A DNA stretch of 64,000 bases from Anodontia alba (GCA_964016985.1 OZ024830.1:60776550-60840549), one strand, 5' to 3'. Shown: positions 46,654-60,027, counted from the first letter of the stretch. The notes: a model not told the origin generated them from the letters alone. Program-made: numbers and translations.

Positions 46654-46960
46654 ATTTGGGTTTTACAGCCCTTTCAAGAATATTTCACTTATATCGAGCC
46701 GATCGTTCATCGAAGGTGGGCGAAAACCGGAGAACCCGGAGAAAAACCACCTGACCATCCGTAAGCAGAACTTGGCTTTCCCACATATGACCCGAGCGAG
46801 GCTCGAACCACAGCGGTGAGAAACCTAATGGATTAAGAGTCAGATCCATTTTCATAAAAGGGGTCTACTCTAAAAGGAAAGAATTTGCTTCCAAGAAGAG
46901 CAAATTCTTCCTTTTAGAGTAGACTCCTTTCGAAAGGGTTTTTGTGTGCAGATAAACAAA
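46546..46960. mobile_element. Palindromic GGGGTCTACTC MITE split by a SINE
   Basis: AAAAGGAAAGAATTTGCTTC / GAGCAAATTCTTCCTTTTAG foldback twice (46550-46618, 46855-46940). A related partial copy is at about 40320-40400. Confidence 0.65.
46619..46850 (-). mobile_element. tRNA-derived SINE, family 2, with long poly(A) tail
   Basis: Reverse complement of the 38652-38879 type, ending in about 33 T on the plus strand. It splits an older palindromic MITE (46546-46960). Confidence 0.88.
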
Positions 46961-46981
46961 CGGGAAGTTATAAAAATAGCT

Positions 46982-47240
46982 GGGCCCAATTGTTCAAAGC
47001 GTTGTTAGCTTAACGAGCTTGTTAAGGGTCATTTCGTTAACTGTTTTAGCAGATTCAATACACAATATTCTGATATTTTTTGCTGAAAAAATGTGAGTAG
47101 CTTTTGCAGTGTGCTGAAAAAATGTGCAAAAGCTACTCACATTTTTTCAGCAAAAAATTTCAGCATATTTGTGTATCACTCTATGTAAATTTTAATGACT
47201 CGTTAACTAACGATGTCGTTAGTTTTGAACAACTGGGCCC
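46982..47240. mobile_element. GGGCCCAATTGTTCAAA MITE, complete
   Basis: Ends GGGCCCAATTGTTCAAAG / TTTTGAACAACTGGGCCC and a long central foldback AAAAATGTGAGTAGCTTTTG. A SINE begins directly after it. Confidence 0.85.
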
Positions 47241-47413
47241 TGGCCTCGAAGCTCAGTTGGATGCACCTCCAAATGGTGATCAGGAGGTTGCAGGTTTGAC
47301 CCCCGCCAGGTCGGCAACAGTCTTTCGTGGAGATTGATCGTGAAATATTTTCTACAGTTATTCTCTTCCTTCCGCTGATTCAAGGCCAATTGTCAGTTTC
47401 TGTCAAAAGAATA

Positions 47414-47575
<162 letters not shown>

Positions 47576-47581
47576 TTTTGA

Positions 47582-48003
47582 TTAACGTGCAGATACAGGG
47601 GCAACATCCACATCAGTGGGCCCCCTTCCAGATAGCTGGCTTGCTGCACGCATGGCAGATCTCACACCAGATCTCCAGGTACGTCCATCATGAGGGTTGA
47701 TAGCCGAGAGCTTCCACTCTCTGCAATCCCTCTCTGTCAGCTGCTTCCATGTCATGTTGGGCCTCCAAGGCCCATGCTTTCCATCAACCTGTATGTCAAA
47801 GGCTGTCTTGATTGCACCACTGGAGTGTTCCACATGTCCATACCATCGAAGTCTTCTCTCCTTCAGAGTGAGGTCCAGATCCTCAATGCCAAGCCGCACA
47901 AGTAGATCATTGGACCTGGTGGTGACAATGTCTTGCAGCCTGACATTGCAGATCTGTCTGATCATTGCCCTGTCATTTCGCTGCAGACGCTGGAGGTTCG
48001 GCT
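47582..48003 (-). pseudogene. Non-LTR retrotransposon (LINE) 3' fragment, reverse transcriptase C-terminus
   Basis: The minus strand encodes a C-terminal stretch with AMIRQICNVRL, RLGIEDLDL, RRLRWYGHVEHS and GPWRPNMTWKQL, ending at TAA (47582-47584). Known: RLRWYGHVER plus a GRPxxTW motif is the usual tail of LINE endonuclease/reverse-transcriptase proteins; the clade cannot be decided from this piece. 5'-truncated at about 48003, as expected for target-primed insertions, with almost no 3' UTR before an (AT)n tail. It is inserted within a SINE. Confidence 0.85.
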
Positions 48004-48571
48004 TAATATTGGTTAACCGCTAAGAGGACTAAGCCTGTCCAGTAAAAAGTGTGGTTAGGTAAACTGACCACGCTCAACATGAACCTAGTGGGTTAACTGG
48101 GCTGTAAAACCTCAACACAAAGTCATAAAAATTGTCTCTGTTAAAAACAGTGACAGAAAAAACCTACCAAGTAGATGCATTATTACTCTTAATCGATATT
48201 ATCTTTTAATAATGAGCATATAATCGCTTTTCATGAAATGTATGGCTGTCAGACAGTAATTGTACTTGTCATGAGGAGGTATCCATATAACTGGTAAATT
48301 GTAAAGTTCAAATTAAGAGTAAATTTTTTCCGTCCGCATCATGAAGCTAAATATCAGTGGAAATTTTAAATTATTTTTTCTACTTTGAAAAGAACTTGCC
48401 CTTAAGTGCCAGTCACAACTTCAGTAGATGACATTTTAAAATTTTCTTTTTTTCTAACAGACAATTCATTTAAAATTTCAAGTCTTACTTTCTAATTAAA
48501 AAAAAAAAATACAAAGTTGTCTGTTGCAATTTTACTTGGCACTTTAAGGGTTAACATTCCATTATGAAGAA

Positions 48572-48785
48572 AAGTTCTTTGTGGAGATTGATCATGAAAT
48601 ATTTCCTACAGTCATTCTCTCCCTTCCGCTGTTTTAAGAAGGGCAGTTGTCAGTTTCTGTTGATAGAATATGCACAATACAGGTTAACTGCTTAGAGGAC
48701 TAAGCCTGCCCAGTAAAAGTGTGGTTAGGTAAACTGACCATGCTCGACATGACCTCACTGGGCTGTAAAACCTCAACACAAACAA
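48572..48785 (+). mobile_element. SINE family 1, 5'-truncated
   Basis: Begins in the body at GTGGAGATTGATCATGAAAT, without the tRNA head, and ends CCTCAACACAAACAAA. Confidence 0.8.
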
Positions 48786-48914
48786 AAGTATCAAACTCTA
48801 ATTTTGGAGAAAAATATGAGTATCAGTTTGCCATCTGCTGAATTTCCCAGAGTGTTTACGGTGAAAGTTTCAGTCTCAAAATTTTGGGATAACCAGTAGT
48901 AAATCAGTCAGAAA

Positions 48915-50070
48915 CTAGAACTGTGTCTACGACACAGATGCCCCCGCCCAGGGGCCATCCTTACCCAGATGCAGGCATTGGACAAAAAATGAAGTTGAAA
49001 AAAGGGCCATAATTCTCATAATAATTGGCAGATTTTACCCTAAATCAAACTTGACCTATATTTTATGTTTATGTACCTTTGTATAAAATATGAATCCAAT
49101 ACACCAATCTTTTTTAAAAAGAATACCGAAAAGAAACGTTTTTTGCAGGTGAAAAAGGTCCATAACTCCCATAATAATGGGTGGATTTTACCCCAAGTCG
49201 AACTTGACTTCTACCTTTATGATTATATACCTATGTATTAAATATGAATCCAATACACTAATGTTTTTAAAAGATATCAAACGGAAACTATTTTTCAACG
49301 TTAAAAAAGAGCCTAACTCCAAAAATAATTGGTGGATTTTACCCTAAATCGAACTTGACCTATATTTTATAATTATATGCTCATGTATAAAATATGAATC
49401 CAATTCACTAATCTTTTCAAAAGTTATGGAACGGAAACCATTTTTCAAAGTTGAAAAAGGGCCATAACTCCCAAAATAATTGGATTTTACCCTAACTAGA
49501 ACTTGACGTACATTTTATGGTTATATACCTGTGTATAAAATTTTAATCCAATACACTAATCTTTTCAAAAGATGTTGAACGGAAACCATTTTTCGACTAT
49601 TTTTCATCGAAAAAGGGCAGTAACTCCAAAAATAATAGGTGGATTTTACCCTAAATCGAACGTTATATGCTCTTGTGTAAAATATGAATCCAATGTACTA
49701 ATCTTTTCAAAAATATGGAACTATTATTCTAACCATTTTTCGGAGTTGAAAAATAATTGGTGGGTTTTACCCTAAATCAAACTTGACTTTTTATGATTAC
49801 ATGTACATACCTGTGTATAAAATTTGAATCCAATGCACTAATCTTTTCAAAAGATATTGAATGGAAACCATTTTTCAAAGTTGAAAAAGGGCCCTAACTC
49901 CCAAAATAATTGGTGGAATTTACCCTAAATCAAACTTGACCTACATTTTATGAATATATACCTGTATATGAAATTTCAATCCAATACACTAATCTTTTGT
50001 GTTCAAAAGATATCGCACGGAAACCATTTGTGTTACATACATGACGGATGGGCAAAAATGGCGGGGGCAT
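48915..50070 (+). mobile_element. TGCCCCCGC tandem-core element
   Basis: Begins with a small hairpin TGTGTC-TAC-GACACA, then ATGCCCCCGCCC. About seven units of 140-160 bp share GGGCCATAACTCCCAAAATA and GGATTTTACCCTAAATC. Ends GGCGGGGGCAT, the inverse of the start. Confidence 0.8.
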
Positions 50071-50095
50071 AAAAAAGATCAGAAAAAAAAAAAAA

Positions 50096-50450
50096 CAGGG
50101 TTGCCATGGTCAGGGAAACAAGTCTGGAAAATGAAAATTTTTCCAGGTCAGGGAAAAGTCAGGGAATTTTGGTTTGAGTCAGGGAAATTGGAAAATACTG
50201 TCAAGTCAGGGAATTTCAAAATTTTCTGAAGACTGCGATGACTATGGCACTCTCAGAAATATTTTACAGAATTGGCCTCATTCTTTTGTTAAATTTGTTT
50301 TATTCTCTGAAAGTATGTGCTTTATTGGAAGATTTGGTGGCTGAGGACAGCTGTAAGGGGAGCTAGGAGGCCGTCGCAAATGTCTGGAAAATGCTGAAAA
50401 GTCAGGAAAAAGTCCGGGAATTTTGAAATCGAAAATGAGTGGCAACCCTG
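50096..50450. mobile_element. Non-autonomous DNA transposon, CAGGGTTGCC ends
   Basis: Ends CAGGGTTGCC / GGCAACCCTG with AAAAA on both sides, and internal GTCAGGGAAAAGTCAGGGAA. Shorter relative of 24923-25474. Confidence 0.8.
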
Positions 50451-50581
50451 AAAAATAAGAAGCTTTGAACGCAGAGGATCATTGAAAACCCAGATAACTG
50501 TGGATATACAGGCTAATCTTAACGTTCACCTGACAGAAAGACTGTTTTTTCCCACTATTTGCTTCCATTATTTTCCTAACA

Positions 50582-50870
50582 GGTTTGTTTGATTTGGAGT
50601 TTTACAGCCCAGTCAACCTTATAAAGGTCATATCCAGCTGGTCAGTTAACCTACTCACACTTTTCATGGGCAGGTATAGTCCTCTAAGCTATTAACCAGT
50701 ACTTTACCAGTAAATGCGAACTGCCCTTCTTGAATCAGCATAAGGAGGTAAATGACAGAAGAAATGACTTCATGATCAATCTCCACCAGAGTTATGATGC
50801 CAAGCTGGGATTCTAACTTGTAACCCCTGGATCTGCAGTCAGCTGCTCTCCCAAGTGGCTATTTTACCAT
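50582..50870 (-). mobile_element. SINE family 1 relative, diverged
   Basis: The minus strand shows the GGGCTGTAAAACTCC tail, AGAAGGGCAGTTCGC centre and a tRNA-like head with GGTTACAAGTTAGAATCC. A subfamily with an altered head. Confidence 0.7.
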
Positions 50871-51785
50871 TATAAAGGGCTTGAAAATTAACGTGAACAG
50901 CAATATGCACTTCTAAGGCCCAGGTTGGCATTTACTGATTATGATCATCTCTTTCACTGGGAGGAAACCTACATGTCTCGAACTCTGCAGGCAAAAAGTG
51001 AAAACTGGTTAAACTATGCAAATGGACAGTCAAATGTGGACCTTTATGTGATATATTTTCTGTTAATTCTGGGGTCCTATTTTGCAGTGGGGGGGGGGGG
51101 GCAGGTGGGGCTCACGTAAAAATGAAAAATTAACCCTTTAAGTGCCAGTCACAACAGTAGTGGACACTCCAATTTTTTCTTTCCTTTTCCAAGAAAATAA
51201 GGCTTGACATATGCAGACAATTCACATGGAATGTCATACCTATTTTTCACAAAAAAAAAAAATATTTAAGAATATTGTCTGTTACAATTTTGAATGGCAT
51301 TTTATGGGTAATATTTCCTGCATAATAAGGCTGTAAATGAACATTGTTGAGTGTAGTGAAATTTATTCCAGAGCTTATTATGTGTAGATGGTGCAGGTAT
51401 TAACTGCTAGACTTGCTGTAGGGACCAGATAAAAAATGCTGTCTGTAAAGACACTTTTCTGACACATTTCTCTGCCATGTTTGGACACCATTACTTCCAC
51501 TGGCCATTTTGGCTTCTTCGATTTGTTTTGGTACAAATTCTTTTGCTGCCTGTTTTTCTGCATGTCGAGTTTCTATTCCCTATTTAATTTTTCTCTTCAT
51601 CAGTGATATCTTTATATTTGTGATTTATAGTATGACTACCATGTATTCCTTTGAAGTATAGACGACTCAAACACCAATAGCTGGAAACTCACGTTTTGTC
51701 GAATATTGATAAAGAGCAATATTGTTTTAGTCTGCTAAGTCTGCATCTCAGTCACAGTAGAAGGCTCCAATGACAGAGTGGTTAA

Positions 51786-52005
51786 CCCTTAAAGTGCCAA
51801 GAAAAACTGCATCTGAGAATGTCATCTGTTTATGTCGTCTGCTGAATATTCTTGCAGATTTTTCAAACTGATTTTTGCATACAGGCAAACAGTGTGGACC
51901 CTGATCAGACTGCTCCTATCCGAGTCCACAGTGTTTGCAAAATGACTTGAAATCACAAGCAGATGACAAAGCAGACGACAATAGTTGTGATTGGCACTTT
52001 AAGGG
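51786..52005. mobile_element. TTAA-flanked CCCTTAAAGTGCC MITE
   Basis: Close relative of 37260-37468, complete, TTAA on both sides. Confidence 0.88.
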
Positions 52006-52009
52006 TTAA

Positions 52010-52165
52010 CAATCTTGACTCTGGATCACAAGGTAAATGGTTCAAATCCTGCTAGAGGCAGAATTCAGCTCATGACTGTAGGTACTTCATTGCACAGAGC
52101 CTTTCATTATTATCCTTCCGTGATCTCGATATGACCTAAATGATGTTGAAAGGGATGTAATACAC
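52010..52165 (+). mobile_element. tRNA-derived SINE, family 3
   Basis: Box B-like GGTTCAAATCCTGCTAGAGG, body TTCATTGCACAGAGCCTTTC, end GATATGACCTAAATGATG. A related 3' fragment is at 19150-19278. Confidence 0.6.
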
Positions 52166-53056
52166 CAGAGTGTCTCAGTTTTGCATAATATTTGCAATAA
52201 CCACATGCAGAGGCTTATTAGTCTACTAACAGTTCTAAGATTCTGAAAGGCTTTGAACTCCAGACCTGACTGGCAGTAATATGTTTATCTATGCATTAAT
52301 CAATTAGCTAAAACATCAAAGTAAATAAGGATTTAAATGTTAAAATTTTAACCTTTAACCTGCTAAATTTTAATAATAGCAAAATGCATGTTTGTTGTAT
52401 AGTTCACAGAAAATATCATTCATACACCACATTCTAATTTTCTGTTGCAGATTAAAGGTTAAGTACATGGGTTTTATTATGTTGACATTTGTAAATTTAC
52501 AACTCAAGGATGATTGGCTGCAGCAATGTGTGCTTATTATCCCATTGTAGTCTGAAGAACCCTATAGGGGTAATTTGCTAACAGTGCAGACCCAGATCAG
52601 ATGCTACAAATAGTTTAGCCATTTTTTCTCGAGGAATATCTAAATCTCGTAGCTGGACGTACCTAAAATTGAAATTGGACTTTTCCAATATATATAGTGT
52701 GGGGGAGTCTATTCAGTCTACAATGGCTTATTTAAGTAAATATTTCTATGGCTCAGAATCTCAGCCAATGACCTGCACACAAGCCATTATATATCTTTTA
52801 GTAAGGAGTTGATAGTAGAATTATTAATAAATTCATACATGCAGCTGCTCATGACAGTTTTCCCAAATGTTTCATGTGATCTTTATCCTGTTGTATGGTA
52901 CAAGGTGTTAGGAAATGCATTTTTTCTGCATTAATCTATATCACACACTGGGCAAATTCAGCAGATGACAACTATATTTTTCTCAGAAAATAATATTTGT
53001 AATATTTGATATTTTCTGGGAAAAATATTTCGATTGTTGTCTGCTGAGCCTGTTAA

Positions 53057-53277
53057 TGCTCAAAACGCCAAGCAAAACCTGCATCTGAAAATGTCTGCTG
53101 AATATTCTTGCAAACTTCTCAAACCTATTTTTGCATACCGGCAAACAGTGTGGACCCAGATCAGACTGCTCCTAAAGGCAGTCTGATCTGGGTCCACACT
53201 GTTTGCAGAAATGACTTTTAAAGTAACCAGCAGAAGACAAAGCAGACGACAACAGTTGTGACTGCCGCTTTAAGGGT
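53057..53277. mobile_element. CCCTTAAAGCGCC MITE, eroded ends
   Basis: Left TTAATGCTCAAAACGCCAAG, right GCCGCTTTAAGGGTCAAG. Perfect internal palindrome GTGTGGACCCAGATCAGACT and inverse. Confidence 0.75.
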
Positions 53278-53316
53278 CAAGTGGACTGGATACACTTAAT
53301 AGATTGCTCCTTTTTT

Positions 53317-54294
53317 ATGCCCCGCCACCAAAAAAGTGGCGGGGTATTATGTTATACCCACTGAAATTTTGAGCATCCGTTCGTCCATCTGTCAGTGCCC
53401 CCACCATTTGTCTGCCCCCAACTCCTACAGTTTTAGGCCAATCCTTTTCAAACTTTACAGGCGCTTCTAGGATGGTCTGAAGATATGCATATTGGTTTTT
53501 CAGAATCCTGAAATTATTTTTTATCACATTTTTTTTCATTTTTAATTTAGACTTTTTTCGAGACCTAATACTACAGAAATGTATAGGGAGTATGTACCGT
53601 CTGCCCGCAACTCCTCCTACAGTTTTAGGCCAATCCTTTTCAAACTTTACAGGCGCTTTTAGGATGGTCTGAAGATACGCATATTGTTTTTTCAAAATCC
53701 TGAAATTATTTTTTTTTTTATCACATTTTTTTCTTTTTTAACTGAGACTTTTTTCGAGCCCTAATACTACAGAAATGTATAGGGAGTATGTACCTTGTAC
53801 GCGCAACTCCTACAGTTTTAGGCTAATCCTTTTGAAACTTTACAGGCGCTTTTAGGATGGTCTGAAGATATGCATATTGTTTTTTCAGAATCCTAAAATT
53901 GTTTTTTTATTACATTTTTTGCATTTTTAACTTAGACTTTTTTCGAGACCTAATACTACAGAAATGTATAGGGAGTATGTATCTTGTACACCCAACTCCT
54001 CCTACATTTTCAGGCTGATCCTTTTCAAACTTTACACACGCTTTTAGGATGGTCTGAAGATGTGTATACATTGTATTATTTTTTTCAGAATCCTGAAATT
54101 ATTTTTTATCACTTTTTGTTGCATTTTTAACTTAAGACTTTTTGGTGTTTTTTTTTTTTGTTTTTTTTTTTTTTGTTTTTTTTTTGGAGTTATGAAATAA
54201 CTGTTTATTGCTTCTCTTCATGTTTAACTTAGAATGTTTTCAGCCCTTATACTACAGAAGTGCATAGGGAATATGTCCCTGTGTGGCGGGGCAT
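53317..54294 (+). mobile_element. TGCCCC-hairpin tandem-core element, 180-bp units
   Basis: Starts ATGCCCCGCCAC and hairpin GTGGCGGGGTAT. Four units share CAACTCCTACAGTTTTAGGC, TTTACAGGCGCTTTTAGGAT and CTACAGAAATGTATAGGGAG. Ends GTGTGGCGGGGCATGG. Open frames over it are repeat artefacts. Confidence 0.82.
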
Positions 54295-54671
54295 GGTGCA
54301 TGGCTTGCAGTTTTATTTCAAAGGAGACATGTTTTGTGACTTCATGTTTGCTTTACTGCAAACCAAATCCTGAAGACCCAATTTCAGATACGTGACAAAA
54401 CTTTTTTGACAGAGTTGCCTCCCTTGAAAGTGTATTCATTCCCCTTAAAATACGCTTTAGGCTACATGTATTTAACAGAATGTTTGAATATGAAATATGG
54501 ATACTAGGTAAATTTGTGGACTGATCTAACTGAATAACTGTGTCGAAAAAGCTGATGACAATTATTAAAGATCTAAACTCATTTGTGTTGTGTTACTTTT
54601 TACAAACCATCATGTGTACGAGACTACAACTGCTAGAAATCAGTTTGAGTACCTCAGTTGGTGTATCTACA

Positions 54672-54906
54672 CCAGGCCCCTAAGGTTATAAAACTTTTTT
54701 CATGCTTAACACAGCTGAGCATAAAAAATATGAAAATGCTAACAGTAGTTGGCATTTTCATATTTATTAGCAGAAAAATTTTCATGCTCAGCTATGTTTA
54801 GCAAGAAAGAATTTTGCAACTTAGTAATTTGAGATTTATTAGCAGGAAACATTTCAAGCTCAGCTGAGTTGAGCACAAGAAAATTTTATAACTTCGGGGC
54901 CTGGTG
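54672..54906. mobile_element. MITE with CACCAGGCCCC ends
   Basis: ACACCAGGCCCCTAAGGTTA / TAACTTCGGGGCCTGGTGT, with ATGCTCAGCT and AGCTGAGCATA repeats inside. Confidence 0.8.
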
Positions 54907-55129
54907 TCTCAACCTAGTGCAACCTCTCTTGGGAAGACATAAAATAGGCTCTTATAGAAAGACGGCCGTTGTAAAACGGTTAAATATATACTCAGCTCTT
55001 AAGGAATGGTTTAGAAGTGGCTGTTGTAAGGATGCAAATTGTTGAGATGATCGTAATTTACAGAAGTGTCTAAGGGATTTGACTTGCTGAATGTTGACCT
55101 TAGAGGTTCTGATGTGTGGTTTTTGAGTT

Positions 55130-55495
55130 TAAAGGCGCCATATTCCTCAAAAATAGACATTTTATTGTCCAAGAAAGGTTTAATAAATTGATATATGGTA
55201 TTAATACAAACATAAAATGTGGCACCTGACAACCTGTTAGTCTCTCATTCTTGAAATGAAATGATTTTTTATCATATCTCTGAATTAATGTTGCCAACAT
55301 TAATTCAGAGATACAATGAAGAATCATTTCATTTTTTATCCAGTTCAAAAACAAGAGACTGACAGAAATTTTACAGGCTCTCAGATCTCACATTTTATGA
55401 TTGTATTGATACTATATATGAATTTATCAAACCTTTCTTGGAATAAAAAACAAAAAAAAATGTCTATTTTTGGGGAATATGGGGCCTTTAAGTTT
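55130..55495. repeat. Long imperfect palindrome (arms about 170 bp)
   Basis: Left AAGGCGCCATATTCCTCAAA mirrored at 55470-55495; the centre GAATTAATGTTG/CAACATTAATTC is near 55293. A foldback element of unclear family. Confidence 0.75.
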
Positions 55496-55584
55496 TACTT
55501 CCCAGTCAATACTGTTTAGGTCATGGTAATCTGGTGGGTTAACCTACTCGCACTATTTCCTTGGAAGGCTTCTTTATTATAGGG

Positions 55585-56016
55585 ATCAAACATGATTTTT
55601 CAATGCATTAACATTTGCCAGATCCCGTGGAAGGTGTTGAAAACCTAGTCTGAAGGCCGCGGGATAACACCCCCAAGGGACCTGGCAAATGTTAATGCAT
55701 TGAAAAATCATGTTCGATTGCTATTATTGCATAAAAACTGAAAATATTTGCTACATTTCACGTTACTTCTTGCTCTATTTTGTTTCGCCTTTTCACCAAT
55801 GTCTCGCGAACACAATTTCCACGGAGTATGCTCGTTCTAGGGCCGTGCAGTATACATCTTGTAACGGCAGCAAATCTGTGGCCCCGGTACGATCATATTG
55901 AAAGTTGCGTAGCCCTGCTTTAACAGCGCGTGAATTGCCTTGTTAATACACGGTTTTTCGCCGGTTAATGCACGACTGTTAATAACGTGCGACACTGCTT
56001 TTTATGCAATAATGTG
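55585..56016. mobile_element. Foldback plus element with TATTATTGCATAAAAA ends
   Basis: GATTTTTCAATGCATTAACA at 55591 mirrored at 55689-55710; then TTATTGCATAAAAACTG (about 55724) mirrored as CTTTTTATGCAATAATG at 56016. The interior is CpG-richer, with no coding seen. Confidence 0.55.
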
Positions 56017-56071
56017 CTCTAAAAGTATCTAGGGCTAAATAACTTATGAATCTTAAGAGATGCTACATGGA

Positions 56072-58273
56072 GAAACTAGAGGCCCATGGGCCACGATTCG
56101 CTCACCTGATAAAAACAGCTATTGCATATGTGCAAATGTTATGTAACATTCTTCTAATATTGCCACAGCAACTAGGGCACAAACTTGACCATACCGTAAC
56201 AAGACTTGTCATCAGACAGGATAGCTCGCCTGACCTTGCGCTTGTCAAGAAATAAAATAAGACATAAATCAGTCTTGTGTGTCTGATTACACATCCCTCT
56301 ATCAATTTTAATGCAAATCTAAGGGTTACATGGAACACTGACCTAGATATATTTTGAGGTTGACCATCACATCACATGGAACTAATGTTCCTGGTATGAA
56401 TTTTCTCCATCAAATAGTCTTCCAGTTATTAGGCAAAATCACTGAATGATGAACTATAGGTCACAATGACCTTGATATGTTTTATGTCAATCAACAGGTC
56501 ACATGGAAGTTAAAATCTAGGTAAGATATTTCTCCGTCCAATAGTCTTCACGTTCTAAGGCAAAAATCACTGAGCCGTGAAATATAGGTCACACTGACCT
56601 AGACATATTTTGAGGTCAATCGTTGGGTCACATGAAACTTGTCATCCAGGTATGTCAGTTCTCCATCAAATAATCTAGTTATCAGGCAATATCACTGAAC
56701 CATGAAATATAGGACACACTGATGTAGATATATTTTGAGGTCACTCTTCATGTCAAATGAAACTAATGTCCAAGGTATGACATTTTTCCATCAATGAGTC
56801 TTTGAGATACAAGACAAAATCACTGGACCATGAAATATAGGTCACATTGGCATACATATATTCTGAGGTCACTATTTATGTGACATGAAACTACTATCCA
56901 AGGTATGACATTTCTCTATCAAATAGTCTTCGTGATATAAGGTAAAATCACTGGACTGTGAAATGTAGGTCACAATGACCTACACATATTTTTAGGTTAC
57001 TCTTAGTGTCACATGGAAGTAACATTCATGGTATGCCATTGCTCTATCAAATAGTCTTCGAGATATAAGATAAAATCACTGGACTGCAAAATGTAGGTCA
57101 TTATGACCTACATATATTTTTAGGTTACTCTTAGTGTTACATGGAACTAATATTAATGGTATAATATTTCTCCATCAAATAGTCTTCGAAATATCAGGAA
57201 AAATCATTGGACAATGAAATATAGGTCACACCGACATGCATATATTAAGAGGTCAGCCTACGTGTCACATGGAAGTAGTTGCGGTCATGTTACCTAAGCC
57301 ATAATCCAAACTCATAAATCCGTAAACGAATGACAAATCGGAATGTTCAGATCAACAGACATGGACCTCAGAATAAAGGGTGTAATTAGGCATCCATGGA
57401 TAGTAAGCATTACTTGGTAAGCAAGCTTCGCCCACCATACCCATAGCCTGAACGAAGGAAATATTGGTAGAAGTGTATGTCCGGGATTTGGGAAGTCTAC
57501 TTATGGCGCTTATATCCAAGCTATGACATTTCTCTATTAAATAGTCTTTGAGATATGAGGCATAATCATTGGATCATGAAATATAGGTCACACTGACCTA
57601 ATTATATTTTGAGGTCATTCTTCACGTCACATGGAACTAATACCCAAGGTATGACATTTCTCTATCATATAGTCTAAGGCATAATCACTGGACCATGAAA
57701 TATAGGTCAAACTGACCTACATATATTTTCAGGTCACTCTTAGTGTCACATGAAACTAATATCCAAGGTATGACATTTCTCTATCAAATAGTCTTTGAGA
57801 TATGAGGCATAATCACTGGGCCATGAAATATAGGTCACACTGACAACTTTACAAGAGGTGTCCTGGATTTTGAACCCTAGCCCCACCCCAGGGCATGAAA
57901 CCAGGGGCCGATACCAATGGACACTTAAATGACCCTTCCCAACACCCATGTTCTGCATATGAATGCTTGTTGACAACTGACTACTAACATGTAAGCATAT
58001 GAAAAACTTAAACACAGCAATAGAGTATTTTACAAAGATGTCCTAGATTTTGACCCCTAGCCCCACCCTGGGGCATGAACCCAGAGATCTGTTCTTATGA
58101 TATCGCAGACGACCCTTCCAAGCACCAACGTTCCAAATATGAATGGTCTGTGGTCAGTGACTGTGGAGATATAAGCATTTGAAAAAACTTAAACGTAGTG
58201 TGATGGGAATGGGGACGCAGAGACGGGGTGACTACAATAGCTCTCCTTGTACTTTCTACAGGTGAGCTAAAAA
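56072..58273 (-). mobile_element. AGCTCACCTG element, minus strand, about 115-bp AATATAGGTCAC units
   Basis: Begins with the 3' end GAGGCCCATGGGCC and CGCTCACCTG and finishes ACAGGTGAGCTAAAAAG. About twelve units share GAAATATAGGTCACACTGAC and ATCAAATAGTCTTCGAGATA. A foreign 230-bp block lies at about 57270-57500. Confidence 0.82.
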
Positions 58274-59045
58274 GGTGAAAGGTAATCTGAGTATCATCAT
58301 TTGAACAAATTTGGTCGACCTTGAGGCCCAGATGCTATATACCAAGATTCAGCCTCACAGCTTTCCTAGTTCTGGAGAAGATTTTAAAGTGTTTTACCAT
58401 ATATGGGCATGGTGGCCATCTTGTTCAGTGGTGCAGAACCATTTAAACAAATTATCAACATCCTTTGGACAGAAGGCCCCATGCCAAATCTTGCGAAAAT
58501 TGCTCAGTTTCAGAGAAGAAGCCATTTCAAAACTGCAAAATTTTATTCATGTATAGCCTTGAAGCAAGGGCAGATAACCCCCAGGGGACAAAATGATTCT
58601 AACTAAACAGTTTTACTACTTTATCATACATAGTAACCTTCAGCCATCAGTCTTTAATACATTTTAAGAAAACAACTTTTCAACATTTTTCCAGATACAT
58701 GGGGATGCAAATTTGACCATGCTGTAAACAGGTCAAAGGTCAACCTACATCTTCATTTGAAAAAATTTGGTAGACATGGAGTCCTCAACATTATATACCA
58801 AGATTCAGCCCCAAAGCTTTGTGGGTCCTGAAGAAGAAGATTTTTAAGTGTTTTCAACATATATGGGCATGGCGGCCATCTTAATTAATGAACCATGATC
58901 ATTTGTACAAATTTTCAATCCCCCATTTACAGAAGACTCCACATGAAATCTGAAGGAAATTGGCCCAGGGGTTTCAGTGAAGTCGTTCAATGGTGTGGAT
59001 GGACAACGATGAACGGCATGTGATAAAATAGGTCATCGAGCTAAT
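58274..59045 (-). mobile_element. AGCTCACCTG long-unit subfamily, minus strand
   Basis: Inverse of the 24652-27013 type: TTTTACCATATATGGGCATG, ATGGCGGCCATCTT, CCAAGATTCAGCC, two units, adjacent to the previous element. Confidence 0.75.
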
Positions 59046-59831
59046 AAAAAGCAAGAAATTCACTAAAAATGGCTGTCCTGACTGCTAAAGAGCTAAATGC
59101 ACAGACTAAACATTGTTCAGCCAAGTGTCAAAAGCAGGTCAAAGTGGCAGTGGGTAGGGTGCATCATGACGGATCTGTGTATGAAGTTTCATTATACTAA
59201 AAGCCTTGGTGTTTGAGAAACTGAGATTAACGCATAGACTTAACATTGTTGACACCGATGCCAATGATTATGCCTGAAAGCGACCCCTATGTCACTTCTG
59301 CTTAGTAAAGCAGTCGCGACAAAAATTATCTGGGGTGCAAGTTCTGTGATAAATTTAAGGAAGGAGGAGAAACTTGGGGTAGAGGAGTGTGCCAGAAGAT
59401 AGCTCTGTTAATACAAGGCACGACATCACATTGATCTTAATAAAAGCACAACATGATACAAAAATAATTTTATAAACAAAGAAACTGCATGCATCAACAT
59501 GAAAATTATATCCAGTAAATTTTAACCCTTTAAGCACCATCCGAACTTGTAGCAAGCAACATTCTAAAATATTTTTCAGAAAAAAAATAAGGCCTGATAC
59601 TAAGGGATTCATCTGCAAGCAGACAATTCACATGAAAAGTCAAGCCTTGTATGCCCAGTGAAGATTCAGATCAGCGTGTGCATTCGCACAGTCTGATCAG
59701 TCTTCACTGGGCATATTTTGGATAGCCAAGTTTCTTCATGCAGACAATGAAGACTGATCTGACTGCATGGCTGAGCAGGCTGAATGATGTCTTTGTGAAG
59801 TGCACATCAGAAGGTCTGTCTGTGTCTGTGA
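59046..59831. other. Unclassified DNA with MITE fragments
   Basis: TTAACCCTTTAAGCACCATC near 59522 is one end of a TTAA MITE; its partner-like GGTGCTTAAAGGGTT is at about 60450, so a large nested stack spans 59522-60460. A TCAGATCAGC/TCTGATCAGTC foldback is near 59670. Confidence 0.5.
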
Positions 59832-60010
59832 GAAGGTTTTATGGCCCAGTCAACCCCATGGAGTCATGTCGAGCGTGGTCAGTTTACCTCACAACATTTA
59901 CTGGGCAGGCTTAGTCCGCTAAGCGGTTAACCAGTATTGTGCACATTCTTTCGCCAGGAACTGACAACTGCCTTTCTTGAAACAGCGGATCAGAAAGTGA
60001 ATTTTCTCCT
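59832..60010 (-). mobile_element. SINE family 1, 3' half
   Basis: Reverse complement contains GTGCACAATACTGGTTAACC, ACTAAGCCTGCCCAGTAAA and the GGTTGACTGGGCCATAAAAC end. Confidence 0.8.
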
Positions 60011-60027
60011 GTTGCAGTTAAAATTCA

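Noticed and set aside
53315..53695. 126-codon minus-strand frame
   Set aside because: Covers two tandem units of a TGCCCC element and its peptide is internally duplicated accordingly.
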